Below, one piece after another: positions 44,799 to 53,433 of a stretch of DNA of 64,000 nt (the first letter of the stretch is position 1; every line of letters starts with the position of its first letter). Source of the stretch: Mucilaginibacter gracilis (GTDB lineage: Bacteria; Bacteroidota; Bacteroidia; Sphingobacteriales; Sphingobacteriaceae); assembly GCF_003633615.1 (NCBI RefSeq), contig NZ_RBKU01000001.1, positions 2,294,001 to 2,358,000 of the forward strand, written 5' to 3'. A program made the translations under genes and the position numbers. The notes beneath the pieces were generated by a model. It worked only from the letters and a program-made list of their open reading frames with translations, had not been told where the DNA came from and did no database searches.

Positions 44799-46996
44799 AA
44801 GATATGCCTGGCCTCTTCTACCGCGGCCAGGCATGTTTTTTTCACCTCAGCTATAACTGATGGCTGCACAACTTCCATACTTTCAGCATCTTCAAGCGCA
44901 TCCAGCATATTGCTTAATAGCGGTAACAAACCCATTATGGCTACGCTGGTTTTCATATCATGGGCTATGCGTTTAACTCCGGGTAAATCTTTCTTTACAA
45001 AAGCCGTTTCCAGGTTATCAACATCAGCCGGTATACCCTCTATAAAATGACCCGTAACCAGTTGTTCGTAACTCACATTGCCCTTGCTGATATCTTTCAT
45101 ATAAGCAAGATCAATAAATTGATATGACCGGAGGGCAGTAACTGGCATCGCTGCGGATACTGTTTCAATTTTTGGCCCGACAAATTTAACGATCATTTTA
45201 AAAAGGTGTTCCTCATTAATGGGTTTGGAAATATAATCGTTCATGCCATTGCTCAAACACTTTTCGCGTTCGCCAGCCATGGCGTGGGCAGTCATGGCTA
45301 TTATGGGCGTATCCAATTTAAGTTCTTCGCGTATGTGGCGGGTGGTAGTATAACCATCCATTTTAGGCATCTGTATATCCATCAGCACCAAATCAAAGGT
45401 TTTGGTTTGAAGAGCATCCAGTGCTTCTAAGCCATTGCCCACTATTATGAAAGATGTCCCCCATTGGCTTAACAGGTGTTTCATCAAACTTTGGTTCATG
45501 ACATTATCATCCACTACCAATATTTGCAGCGACGGGTTGACCACTTCTTTTAACGCTCGAGTAGTTAATTGCGGCTCGGGATTGATTTGCTCATTGGCTA
45601 CGGTATATGGCATATAGAAAGCAAATTCCGTTCCTTTACCGGGTACGCTATGCACTTCTATAGTGCCGCCCTGCAAATCTATTAGCGTTTTAACTATGGC
45701 AAGGCCAAGGCCGGTTCCGCCATAATTACGGGTGATGGAATCTTCAGCCTGATTAAAGCGTTCAAAAATTTTGTCGAGTTTTTCATTGCTGATACCGATG
45801 CCTGTATCCTTAACCTTTACACCCAGTTGCATATCGCTGCCATTTGCAGATACGATATCTATCTGAACTTCGATCATCCCGCCATCACTAAATTTTAACG
45901 CATTGCCAATTAGGTTCACCAATATCTGTGTAAGGCGGGTAGCGTCGCCCACCAGGGTATCAGGTACGTTATCTGCAACGCTACAATTTAACTGCAAACC
46001 CTTCTCATTAACCCTTTCTTTAAAAAGTGTTTCGATAGAATGGATGAGCCCGCGCACGCTGAACGGGGCTTTCACAATCCGCATCATCCCTGCTTCGATC
46101 TTAGACAGGTCAAGAATATCATTGATGATTGCCATCAGGTTTTCGCCAGCTTTCTGGATAGCTTCAATAAACTCTGCCGAATCGGGGTCTTTATCCCGCC
46201 GTTGCAATAAATTGGTAAACCCAAGTATCGAGTTAAGCGGCGTACGAATCTCGTGGCTCATATTGGCCAGGAAATTTTCTTTAACCTGCAAAGCTTCAAT
46301 TGACCTCTTTTCTGAAGCATCCAGTTTAATAATTAACTTGTTTTGCTGGCGGAACTGGCCTAAGATGAACCAGCACAACACAGCGCCACTAACAAACATA
46401 AAGCCTATTAATACATTACTGTAAACCCGGGCATGCCTGCTGCCCGCAACGTTATCCTGGCTTAGGGCAACTATTTTCTGCTGGCGGATGTCATATATTT
46501 TATGCGTAACAGAAGTGATCTCGTCTGAAATTCTGCGTGCGCGCGGATTGGCAATGAATGTAGTGTCATTCATGTTACCTAGCTTCAAATAGCGTTTAAT
46601 AAGGGCGTTTTTGGTATTGACCTTTTCTTCGGAGAGTTGCTTTAGCCTACGCAGATACTTTACTGTAGTTTTTCCTGCTGCATCATTATCCATAGAATCA
46701 AGATACACCATTATAGATGATACTTTTCCATCAATCCCCTCCAGGTGAGATGTATCATCAGTTGCAATTGCGGCCCTGATCCGGCTCTCCACCCCTAAGA
46801 TATCCCGGTCAATTTCCCTCAGGTGATTACTCGCGCTCAATTCCTCCATCAGTTTTTCATTGCCATGCAGCATGGCATCCATATTGGCAGAAAAGTTATA
46901 CTGTATGATGAGCAATAATATAGTAGCAACGCCAAAAGCTACCAGCATAAAATAACCAAAACGTTTGTTTGCCATTATCCGGGGTGTTGTGTTCAT
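44795..46996 (-). CDS. hybrid sensor histidine kinase with REC and Hpt domains
   Basis: 733 residues. Membrane helices at about 14-33 and 194-214 enclose a CHASE3-like periplasmic sensor. HisKA phospho-acceptor is His248 (NMSHEIRTPLNSILGF), followed by a HATPase with GLGLAIVKTL, a receiver domain (about 490-605, LVLMDIQMPKMDGY) and a C-terminal Hpt domain (about 645-730, RIAHDMKTSVAIMGL). A complete multistep phosphorelay in one chain. The LytTR regulator gene ends 99 bases upstream, and the gap carries the shared 21-bp repeat on this strand. Confidence 0.93.
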   Translation of the reverse strand: MNTTPRIMANKRFGYFMLVAFGVATILLLIIQYNFSANMDAMLHGNEKLMEELSASNHLREIDRDILGVESRIRAAIATDDTSHLEGIDGKVSSIMVYLDSMDNDAAGKTTVKYLRRLKQLSEEKVNTKNALIKRYLKLGNMNDTTFIANPRARRISDEITSVTHKIYDIRQQKIVALSQDNVAGSRHARVYSNVLIGFMFVSGAVLCWFILGQFRQQNKLIIKLDASEKRSIEALQVKENFLANMSHEIRTPLNSILGFTNLLQRRDKDPDSAEFIEAIQKAGENLMAIINDILDLSKIEAGMMRIVKAPFSVRGLIHSIETLFKERVNEKGLQLNCSVADNVPDTLVGDATRLTQILVNLIGNALKFSDGGMIEVQIDIVSANGSDMQLGVKVKDTGIGISNEKLDKIFERFNQAEDSITRNYGGTGLGLAIVKTLIDLQGGTIEVHSVPGKGTEFAFYMPYTVANEQINPEPQLTTRALKEVVNPSLQILVVDDNVMNQSLMKHLLSQWGTSFIIVGNGLEALDALQTKTFDLVLMDIQMPKMDGYTTTRHIREELKLDTPIIAMTAHAMAGEREKCLSNGMNDYISKPINEEHLFKMIVKFVGPKIETVSAAMPVTALRSYQFIDLAYMKDISKGNVSYEQLVTGHFIEGIPADVDNLETAFVKKDLPGVKRIAHDMKTSVAIMGLLPLLSNMLDALEDAESMEVVQPSVIAEVKKTCLAAVEEARHIF
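44804..44843 (+). terminator. intrinsic terminator embedded in the convergent kinase gene
   Basis: Stem ATGCCTGGCC (44804-44813) and GGCCAGGCAT (44825-44834), 11-base loop, followed by G and a run of T on the plus strand. It starts 6 bases after the UBP zinc-finger stop, inside the last codons of the histidine kinase gene. It would end the poxB-to-UBP transcript. Confidence 0.75.
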
Positions 46997-47065
46997 AAAA
47001 ACAATCGGTAAAATTGGATAAAACGACTTTGAACTGATTAGGTTATTAGTTAGATGGGCATTAAA

Positions 47066-47095
47066 GATCGTTGAACAGGCAAAAAGGAAGGTTGG
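47066..47095 (-). promoter_or_regulatory. shared CAACGA direct-repeat, site 3 (kinase promoter)
   Basis: On the minus strand CAACCTT (from 47094) and CAACGATC (from 47073) are 21 bp apart, with the shared spacer TGCCTGTT before the second repeat. The site is 70 bp upstream of the histidine kinase ATG (46996). No good TAnnTTTA element is visible at the usual distance, unlike the other four sites. Confidence 0.5.
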
Positions 47096-47791
47096 CTAAA
47101 AAACATTCATCCGGCTATTCAGCGATTTACGGTAAGCATCAGCAATAGGTAAGAATTGCCCATTAATCACTAAACCACCCTCCTGCAAAGTATCGATCTT
47201 ATCCATGGCGATGATATAGGAGCGGTGAACCCGGATGAAATTAGCCGCAGGCAATTTTTCCTCTGCACCTTTTAGTGTGCCATGAATGGCATATGTTTTT
47301 GCTTTGGTATAAAACTTCACGTAATCGCCCATCGCTTCTGCGTATAAAATTTCATCAAACCTGATGCGCCGGGTAATATTTGAATCCCGTACAAAAATGA
47401 ACTCATCGGCCTTAACCTGGAGGTCTTCTTTTTTACTGTCGTTAATTTCCCTGGCTTTGCTCACCGCTTGCAAAAAACGGGCGGGCGTAACGGGTTTTAC
47501 CAGGTAGTCGGCAACGTTAAGCTCAAACGCCTCAACTGCATATTCTTTTTTGGAAGTTGTAAATATGATGATAGTTCCTTTATTACGCAGGTTCCTGGTC
47601 AGCTCCAGGCCACTCATTTCCGGCATTTCAATGTCCAGAAATATCAGGTCGACCTCTTCGGCCTGTAAATGATTATAGGCATCAATTGCGTTGCAGTATT
47701 CACAAATAATATCCAGGTCTTTAACCTGGTTCGCCAGTTGACTCAGGGTGGCTCGGGCTATGGGATTGTCGTCAATGATGAGGCAGGTCAT
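47096..47791 (-). CDS. LytTR-family response regulator
   Basis: 231 residues from the ATG at 47791 (MTCLIIDDNPIARATLSQLA). Receiver domain (about 1-115) with phospho-acceptor Asp in VDLIFLDIEMPEMSG and KPVTPARF. LytTR DNA-binding domain (about 135-231) with ADEFIFVRDSNITRRIRFDE and FIRVHRSYII. LytTR regulators bind two direct repeats about 21 bp apart, which is the spacing of the five promoter repeats in this window. The gene next to it is a hybrid histidine kinase, the probable phosphate source. Confidence 0.92.
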   Translation of the reverse strand: MTCLIIDDNPIARATLSQLANQVKDLDIICEYCNAIDAYNHLQAEEVDLIFLDIEMPEMSGLELTRNLRNKGTIIIFTTSKKEYAVEAFELNVADYLVKPVTPARFLQAVSKAREINDSKKEDLQVKADEFIFVRDSNITRRIRFDEILYAEAMGDYVKFYTKAKTYAIHGTLKGAEEKLPAANFIRVHRSYIIAMDKIDTLQEGGLVINGQFLPIADAYRKSLNSRMNVF

Positions 47792-47892
47792 AGTGTAATA
47801 TATATCGTATATGATTCGGTAGCGTAAATATCGGTTAAAAAAAATAGTCTTCCAATTTTGGCGTACCGGCATTAGCGGGTTTAAAACGTATT

Positions 47893-47957
47893 TAACGATT
47901 ATAAGTGCCTGTTCAACGAATATACGCTGTAGATCGCATCACTCCTTCGCACCTTTA
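47893..47957 (+). promoter_or_regulatory. shared CAACGA direct-repeat promoter, site 4
   Basis: TAACGATT (47893) and CAACGAATAT (47914) are 21 bp apart, preceded by the same TGCCTGTT spacer. A weak -7-like CACCTTTA (47950-47957) starts 36 bp after the second repeat. It serves the bicupin gene at 47997 and lies in the divergent gap with the LytTR gene. Confidence 0.62.
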
Positions 47958-47996
47958 GGTCAGCAAATAACAAACACCAAATTTAATATTAGAGTT

Positions 47997-49037
47997 ATGG
48001 AAAAGCCGCAGATCAGCTTCAAGTTTGAGCTTGAAAAACAAACACCACGATTAGGGCCTGGCGGAATAACCCGGGGCGCTTCAGTTCGTGAATTTCCGGC
48101 TTCAGTAGGCATAGCAGGTGTATCCATGCGATTACAACCAGGGGGAATGCGGGAATTGCACTGGCATGCCAATGCTGCTGAATTGGCTTATGTAATTACA
48201 GGGAACGCCCGCACCACCATCATTCATCCTGACGGCAGTGCTTTTATCGATAATTTTGGCCCGGGTGATGTATGGTATTTCCCTAAAGGATACGGCCATT
48301 CTATACAGGCAACAGGCGATAAAGAATGCCACTTTATTTTGATCTTTGATAATGGCAATTTTTCTGAGGATCATACCTTTAGCATCACAGATTTTATAGC
48401 CAGTACACCGCCGGAAGTTGTTGCCCAAAACCTCGGTCTCACGCTCGGCGAAGTTGCGCAGCTTCCGCATAAAGAAGCTTATTTTGCGTTGGGCCCGAAT
48501 CCTGACGAAAGCAGCACAATTGCTTTTGCCAGACCTGAACCAGCATTAACCAGTTTGCATCGCTACCCTTTGGAAGCCCAGCAACCAAGGCTGATTCCTG
48601 GTGGAGGAACACAACGGGTGGTGTCTGTCAAAGAATTCCCTATCAGCACTTCGATGACGGGTTCTGTTATAGAATTACAGCCCGGTGCACTGCGCGAAAT
48701 GCACTGGCACCCTAATGCCGACGAATGGCAATATTACCTGGCCGGCACGGCAGAAATGACCGTGTTTTTAGCAGAAGCAACAGCAGTTACTGAGCATTTT
48801 AATGCGGGCGATGTTGGTTACGTACCCATGGGCGCAGGCCACTATATTAAAAATACGGGTGATGAGGTTTGCCGGATCCTGATCGGGTTTAATAATGGGA
48901 ACTATGAGGCCATTGATCTGAGCCAGTGGCTGGCAGGCAATCCAAAAGATGTTATTGCTACGAATTTAGGGATTGAGGAATCATTAGTGAACAAGTTACC
49001 ACAACGTAAGCTATTTGCAATTCCTCCAAAGTACTAA
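47997..49037 (+). CDS. bicupin, oxalate decarboxylase-like
   Basis: 346 residues with two cupin domains in tandem. Metal-binding motifs are ELHWHANAAELAYV (about residue 55) and MHWHPNADEWQYYL (about residue 231), each with the later His in GYGHS and GAGHY. Oxalate decarboxylase converts oxalate to formate and CO2 with Mn. The length and twin HWH motifs fit the family, but the substrate is not proven. No signal peptide. It carries shared promoter site 4. Confidence 0.8.
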   Translation: MEKPQISFKFELEKQTPRLGPGGITRGASVREFPASVGIAGVSMRLQPGGMRELHWHANAAELAYVITGNARTTIIHPDGSAFIDNFGPGDVWYFPKGYGHSIQATGDKECHFILIFDNGNFSEDHTFSITDFIASTPPEVVAQNLGLTLGEVAQLPHKEAYFALGPNPDESSTIAFARPEPALTSLHRYPLEAQQPRLIPGGGTQRVVSVKEFPISTSMTGSVIELQPGALREMHWHPNADEWQYYLAGTAEMTVFLAEATAVTEHFNAGDVGYVPMGAGHYIKNTGDEVCRILIGFNNGNYEAIDLSQWLAGNPKDVIATNLGIEESLVNKLPQRKLFAIPPKY

Positions 49038-49047
49038 AAGCATATCC

Positions 49048-49112
49048 CAACGACAAAATATGCCTGTTCAACGAATAGCAATTCAGATCATGGCAGTTGC
49101 CATCTACTTTTA
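49048..49112 (+). promoter_or_regulatory. shared CAACGA direct-repeat promoter, site 5
   Basis: CAACGAC (49048) and CAACGAATAG (49069) are 21 bp apart with the spacer ending TGCCTGTT. TACTTTTA (49105-49112) starts 36 bp after the second repeat. Upstream of the esterase and dps genes. Confidence 0.65.
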
Positions 49113-49162
49113 CATCAACAAACAAAGCAATTAAAATTATAAAACACTTTAAATTAAATATC

Positions 49163-50158
49163 ATGAAAAACACAATCACTGAAGAAATTGAAATTGTAAA
49201 TTACGCAACAGACCCACACATCGACCGCCAGGTTAAAGAATTTTTAAAAGTATTAAATAGCGGTGGTGCCCCCCTGGAAACTTTATCCAAAGAAGATGCG
49301 AGACAGGTTTTAATTGGAGCACAGGCATCTGTTAAAGTGGATCTTTCAGGCATTGAAGTATCACAAAAAACAATCACTGCCGATGGTCAGGAAATCAGTT
49401 TAAACATTGTTCGCCCCGAAGGTGTAGCTGAAGAATTGCCGGTATTTATTTTTATACACGGTGGCGGCTGGATATTAGGCGACTACCCTACTCACGAACG
49501 GTTGGTTCGCGATCTGGTTGTGGCATCAGGCGTGGTAGCTGTATTTGTAAATTATACCCCATCTCCGGAAGCGCAATATCCGATAGCTATTAACCAGATA
49601 TATGCGGCAACTAAATGGGTGGCTGAAAATGGAAAAGAGATCAATGTTGACGGTAGCCGTCTGGCTGTTGTGGGTAACAGTGTAGGTGGTAATATGACCG
49701 CCGTTACTGCCCTGCAGGCTAAAGCCAAAAATGGTCCCAAAATCAGTCTGCAGATTATGATGTGGCCGGTAACCGATGCCAGGTTCGATTGGGAATCTTA
49801 TACACTATTCGGCCAGGACCGTTTTTTAACTGCACCATTAATGAAATGGATGTTTGACCAATATACTACCGACGCGGGCGAACGCGCGCAAATATTGGTA
49901 TCGCCATTAAACGCAACACTGGACGAATTAAAAGACCTTCCACCCGCTTTGATCCAGGTTGCGGAAAACGATATCCTGAGAGATCAGGGCGAAGCCTACG
50001 GCCGCAAATTGAATGAGGCCGGCGTAACCGTTACTACCGTACGTTATAATGGTATGATTCACGATTTTGGTTTGCTGAACGCACTGGCAACAGTTCCATC
50101 CGTGAAATCTTTAATTGTGCAGGCTTCTGCCGAGTTGAAAAAATATCTATTCATATAA
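49163..50158 (+). CDS. alpha/beta hydrolase, hormone-sensitive-lipase type esterase
   Basis: 331 residues from the ATG at 49163 (MKNTITEEIEIVNYATDPHI). Oxyanion motif HGGGWILGD, nucleophile GNSVGGN, acid in ENDILRDQGEAYG and the catalytic His in YNGMIHDFG. It hydrolyses short acyl esters; the natural substrate is unknown. No signal peptide. 17 bases before dps, so probably co-transcribed. Confidence 0.88.
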   Translation: MKNTITEEIEIVNYATDPHIDRQVKEFLKVLNSGGAPLETLSKEDARQVLIGAQASVKVDLSGIEVSQKTITADGQEISLNIVRPEGVAEELPVFIFIHGGGWILGDYPTHERLVRDLVVASGVVAVFVNYTPSPEAQYPIAINQIYAATKWVAENGKEINVDGSRLAVVGNSVGGNMTAVTALQAKAKNGPKISLQIMMWPVTDARFDWESYTLFGQDRFLTAPLMKWMFDQYTTDAGERAQILVSPLNATLDELKDLPPALIQVAENDILRDQGEAYGRKLNEAGVTVTTVRYNGMIHDFGLLNALATVPSVKSLIVQASAELKKYLFI

Positions 50159-50175
50159 TCATAAAAAATAACATC

Positions 50176-50649
50176 ATGAAACCTAACATTGGCATCAACG
50201 AAGCAGACAGGAAAGCTGTTTCAGATCAATTAAGTAAATTATTGGCAGACGAATTTGTACTGTACACCAAAACCCGTAACGCGCACTGGAATATTGAAGG
50301 CCCCGATTTCCACTCCATGCATATCTTTTTTGAAAGCCAGTACGGCGAACTGGACGAGCTAATGGATAGCGTTGCAGAACGCATCCGTAAAATAGGGCAC
50401 TATGCACCGGCCACCTTAGCACAATTGCTTCAACTTACCCACCTAACTGAAAAAAGCGATAGTAAGAACGATAGCCAGGGCTTTTTGAAAGAACTTTTGG
50501 AAGATCACGAAAGTATCATTGAATTCATTCGCGGAAACATTAATCCATTTGCTGCCGAATATAATGATGCCGGCACAAGTGATTTTATTACCGGGTTAAT
50601 GGAAACACACGAAAGTATGGCCTGGATGCTTAGATCGCATTTTAGATAA
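50176..50649 (+). CDS. dps: Dps-family ferritin-like DNA-protection protein
   Basis: 157 residues. The dinuclear ferroxidase site motif is complete: NAHWNIEGPDFHSMHIFFES then YGELDELMDSVAERIR. Dps dodecamers oxidise and store iron with peroxide and shield DNA in stress. It shares the transcript with the esterase and hence the 21-bp repeat promoter, supporting a stress role for the set. Confidence 0.93.
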   Translation: MKPNIGINEADRKAVSDQLSKLLADEFVLYTKTRNAHWNIEGPDFHSMHIFFESQYGELDELMDSVAERIRKIGHYAPATLAQLLQLTHLTEKSDSKNDSQGFLKELLEDHESIIEFIRGNINPFAAEYNDAGTSDFITGLMETHESMAWMLRSHFR

Positions 50650-50650
50650 A

Positions 50651-50688
50651 AAACATCCAGGCCCCTTCTTAGGGGCCTGGATGTTTTT
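50651..50688 (+). terminator. strong intrinsic terminator after dps
   Basis: Perfect 16-bp stem AAACATCCAGGCCCCT (50651-50666) and AGGGGCCTGGATGTTT (50671-50686) with loop TCTT and a T tract. It begins just after the dps stop and is A-rich on the 5' side, so it may work in both directions. Confidence 0.85.
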
Positions 50689-50752
50689 ATTAGTATTCAT
50701 TATCAGTGGCTTCAAGGACATCGTTTTTGTTAAAGTGCAAGATACAATAATC

Positions 50753-51067
50753 ATGAACACAACATACAGTCTGAAGGTTGTCGGACCTGCTAAATACAGT
50801 GCATACAACAACGATGTTTTTTGCCTGTTCGCGGAATATGAGAGAGCTTATGAGATGAATATTCCCGAATTCATCTCCGCTACTGCACAGTTTTGTGCGG
50901 ACAATTACAACACTACGGTTTATACCTACCAGCTATCGGGCATCCTGCTCGGTTTGGTCAAGAAAAACAAATTAAGCCGGATGGTTAGTGCGGAAAAAAA
51001 CGCTATGTGTACCAGAAACCAAATGAAGTTTGAAACTTGTTTGATTCTATCATTTTTTCTTCTTTAA
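50753..51067 (+). CDS. unknown 104-residue protein
   Basis: From the ATG at 50753 (MNTTYSLKVVGPAKYSAYNN). The middle (PEFISATAQFCADNYNTTVY ... LVKKNKLSRM) looks like a winged-helix-type fold with helices and a small wing. It ends 10 bases before the MITE at 51078, and its last residues (LILSFFLL) may not be native. Function not recognised. Confidence 0.45.
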   Translation: MNTTYSLKVVGPAKYSAYNNDVFCLFAEYERAYEMNIPEFISATAQFCADNYNTTVYTYQLSGILLGLVKKNKLSRMVSAEKNAMCTRNQMKFETCLILSFFLL

Positions 51068-51077
51068 CTCTTGCAAT

Positions 51078-51248
51078 TGGATATTCTGGAGCCATTGACC
51101 AAAGCGTTCCAGAAAAGCGCTCAGGCAATTATGTTACACTTTGACCATGCTAACTTGCTGATTAAAAAGCTCGAAATTATCATCTGACAACGCAACTCAT
51201 TGATCTAATGCGCACGGAACAGCATGGTCAAGCATGCCGGAATGTCCA
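51078..51248 (+). repeat. 171-bp MITE-like element, copy 2
   Basis: Starts TGGATATTCTGGAGCCATTG and ends GGTCAAGCATGCCGGAATGTCCA, with inverted-repeat ends of about 40 bp. Same length and orientation as copy 1 (20921-21091). The shared core includes ACACTTTGACCAT. It marks the right edge of the chromosomal block and the left edge of the broken conjugative element. Between it and 51455 lies a good promoter (TTTG 51286-51289, TAACTTTG 51308-51315) that now drives no intact gene. Confidence 0.7.
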
Positions 51249-51368
51249 CTCATGCAATCTATCTTTTATAATAAAAAAAGCCTGTTTTGAAGTCGAAAAA
51301 AGTTTCTTAACTTTGAAATTAGAGAACAAGTTCTTTCCCAAAATCGCTAAAATAGAACCAAAGTTGTA

Positions 51369-51388
51369 GGGTAACTTTTCGGGTAACT
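51369..51388. repeat. GGGTAACT direct repeat, candidate att end
   Basis: GGGTAACT at 51369-51376 and 51381-51388 (12-bp phase), like the GGTGAGT pair beside the recombinase at 16012-16030. Position at the left edge of the second mobile region suggests an attachment-site end; unproven. Confidence 0.3.
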
Positions 51389-51454
51389 AAGGCGATAATA
51401 GGTTTTATAATAATCTCATAATAAGGCATATAGAAAGGATTGAACTCTTTAAGA

Positions 51455-51847
51455 AAAGTTCCGTCCAGTACCGAAACTTTGACCAAAGAAGAGACGGGTA
51501 CGGGTTACGAGGGCGATTTCCGGGAAGGGTTCGGTTATGATGTGTTCGCGGATTTTTATGGAATGTTCTGGAAGAAATCCTATATACCTGGTATCTATGC
51601 GGAAGTCAAATACAGCCACGGGAATCCCTGGATCACCCAGGATAAGCTGGCCTTATCGGCGGGTGCGATCTTTAACGTAACCAGCAGCGATAAAGACAGT
51701 AAGAACCTTTTATCGATCGTACCTTATGTGAAATGGTCGAATGTGTTAAAGGAATATACCGACCTCGCCCGGAGCGGTACATCCCCGCTCCATAATCAGT
51801 TCTCCATCGGTATATCTGTCGGCATCCCGATCAATATCGGCAAATAG
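51455..51847 (+). pseudogene. C-terminal fragment of an outer-membrane beta-barrel protein
   Basis: About 130 residues with alternating beta-strand pattern (FADFYGMFWKKSYIPGIYAE ... QFSIGISVGIPINIGK) and an aromatic/hydrophobic last strand as in outer-membrane proteins. There is no start codon or signal peptide; the frame opens just after a stop at 51431. It appears to be the 3' remnant of a gene lost at the element boundary. Confidence 0.5.
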
Positions 51848-52350
51848 GAACAAAAAGATATTTCTGAATGGTCATATCGCAGATATTGCTAACTGAACCA
51901 GGTGTGAATTAATTGACCGATCATTAGGGTCGGGTGGTTTTTTAGTGGCGGGAGTTGATCTTCGTCATATTCATCCGCTTCATCGGGCATGATCTGCCAC
52001 TCCCCACTTGCCTCATTCCCTGAAACTTCTTATTGGGCTTGTTGAATGCCATTGTCTTTATCCTTGGCGAAGAGGTACATAAAAAAATGGCCTCCGCATT
52101 TTTGGACAGGTTGAGGTACATTTTTCGATGGTGGCTTTTATATCCAATTTTTTAACTTTTCATTTCAGGGGATTACACGTGTTTTGTCCGCTTAAGGGTT
52201 TTCACGTATTGCGGGGTGTTGTTTTTGTACTGCATTTTTGATGCTTCCAATTTTTTCGCTTATGGTGTAAGACATACGTTTCTCTGCTGATTTTTTGATA
52301 GTTAATATCCCTGCGGGGAGTCAGCGGGTTCATTTAAATCCAATTAAACT
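51848..52350. other. 503-base gap before rteC, no intact gene
   Basis: No intact gene is supported. A short minus-strand open stretch (51889-52029, containing MPDEADEYDEDQLPPL) is acidic and may be a gene tail. T-rich sequence lies directly before rteC, without a clear consensus promoter. GC content rises sharply from 52351 onward. Confidence 0.4.
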
Positions 52351-53313
52351 ATGTTATTTGACGTATGTGAACGGGAGCTGCGTGTAATGGAAGACGCGCT
52401 GGTGAAGATCAATGCGCATTTCAATGCGCCCTTGGACCGGGTGACGCCTGCCCTGGCGGTGATCCGCAAATCGCTTGATTTTTTAAGGGGCCATTTGGTG
52501 GAACATCCTTTGGCTTCGGTGGAAGAGCAGGTTTTATACGCTAAGGTGCTATTGCCGAAGTTTTATGCCTGGTATATCTATCACCAGGAATGGTATGCGA
52601 TCTGGTCGGCTGTGCCGGTGGCGGTGCCAAAAAAAGTGAGAGCCTTCTGGCTGGATGAGTTGCGGGTAGTGAACCGTTTCCCTTCGCGATATGCTTTGCA
52701 GCATGCTTATTACCGGTTATCGGATACTTCGCTGGATGAGCTGCTTTTTGTTCCGGGTGTGGCGGAGCCGGGTAACCGCTTGGTGCCGGAGATCCCGGAG
52801 TTCGACGCGATGTTCCCTACGCCTTGTTCGTATTTGTTCGCGAAGTTCCGGGCCTTTGGGCTGTTGAGCGCTTCCATGATGGAGGCGATGGCGGGCACGC
52901 CGCCGATGGTGCATGCGCCTGCATCGTCCCGGAAAAGGACTAGGGAGATGCGCTGGACGGGTGATGCGATCAATTTGGTGGAGCTGGGTTTCGGGATCTA
53001 TGATACGAAGCAGTTGAATGAGGGGAATGCGAGTTTGGCGGAGATCTTCGAGTGGATGGAGGAGGTTTTGCATGTGCGGATCGGCAGGCCGGCGCGGCGG
53101 TTCGAGGAACTGGAAGGGCGCAAGAAGATCAGCCCGACGGATTTCCTGGATAGGATGCGGCATGGGATCAACCTGCGCATCGATAAAAAGAATACCTATG
53201 ACCCGGAGGCGGAGGAGGCCAAACGCAGGCGTAAGGAAAAACGCGCGCAGCTGGCGGCGAAGATCAAAAAGGCTCGTGGCGGTGATGATGGTAAATTATC
53301 GACTGATAATTAG
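52351..53313 (+). CDS. rteC: RteC-family regulator
   Basis: 320 residues. Helical N-terminal half; the C-terminal half has the RteC signature MRWTGDAINLVELGFGIYDT followed by SLAEIFEWMEEVLHVRIGRP and ISPTDFLDRMRHGINLR. In CTnDOT RteC activates excision genes. A long Lys/Arg tail (EAKRRRKEKRAQLAAKIKKA) is extra. Complete, unlike the RteC fragment at 18778-19161. It precedes the tra genes. Confidence 0.85.
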   Translation: MLFDVCERELRVMEDALVKINAHFNAPLDRVTPALAVIRKSLDFLRGHLVEHPLASVEEQVLYAKVLLPKFYAWYIYHQEWYAIWSAVPVAVPKKVRAFWLDELRVVNRFPSRYALQHAYYRLSDTSLDELLFVPGVAEPGNRLVPEIPEFDAMFPTPCSYLFAKFRAFGLLSASMMEAMAGTPPMVHAPASSRKRTREMRWTGDAINLVELGFGIYDTKQLNEGNASLAEIFEWMEEVLHVRIGRPARRFEELEGRKKISPTDFLDRMRHGINLRIDKKNTYDPEAEEAKRRRKEKRAQLAAKIKKARGGDDGKLSTDN

Positions 53314-53322
53314 GGTTTTATA

Positions 53323-53365
53323 TTTTTTGTTTGGGGACTTCCCAGGAATTTCCCCAAACAAAAAA
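53323..53365. promoter_or_regulatory. 15-bp inverted repeat between rteC and tra genes
   Basis: Perfect arms TTTTTTGTTTGGGGA (53323-53337) and TCCCCAAACAAAAAA (53351-53365) around a 13-base centre. The polarity (T first, A last) is opposite to an intrinsic terminator, so a protein-binding operator or an RNA switch is as likely. The centre GGGGACTTCCCAGGAA has a near copy on the minus strand near 63220-63235, upstream of the second recombinase. Confidence 0.5.
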
Positions 53366-53433
53366 CAAGGTTCTCCCAACCTTTGATCTCATCATCCCGG
53401 GACAATGCCGTGCCGGGTTAAATCACAATATTT

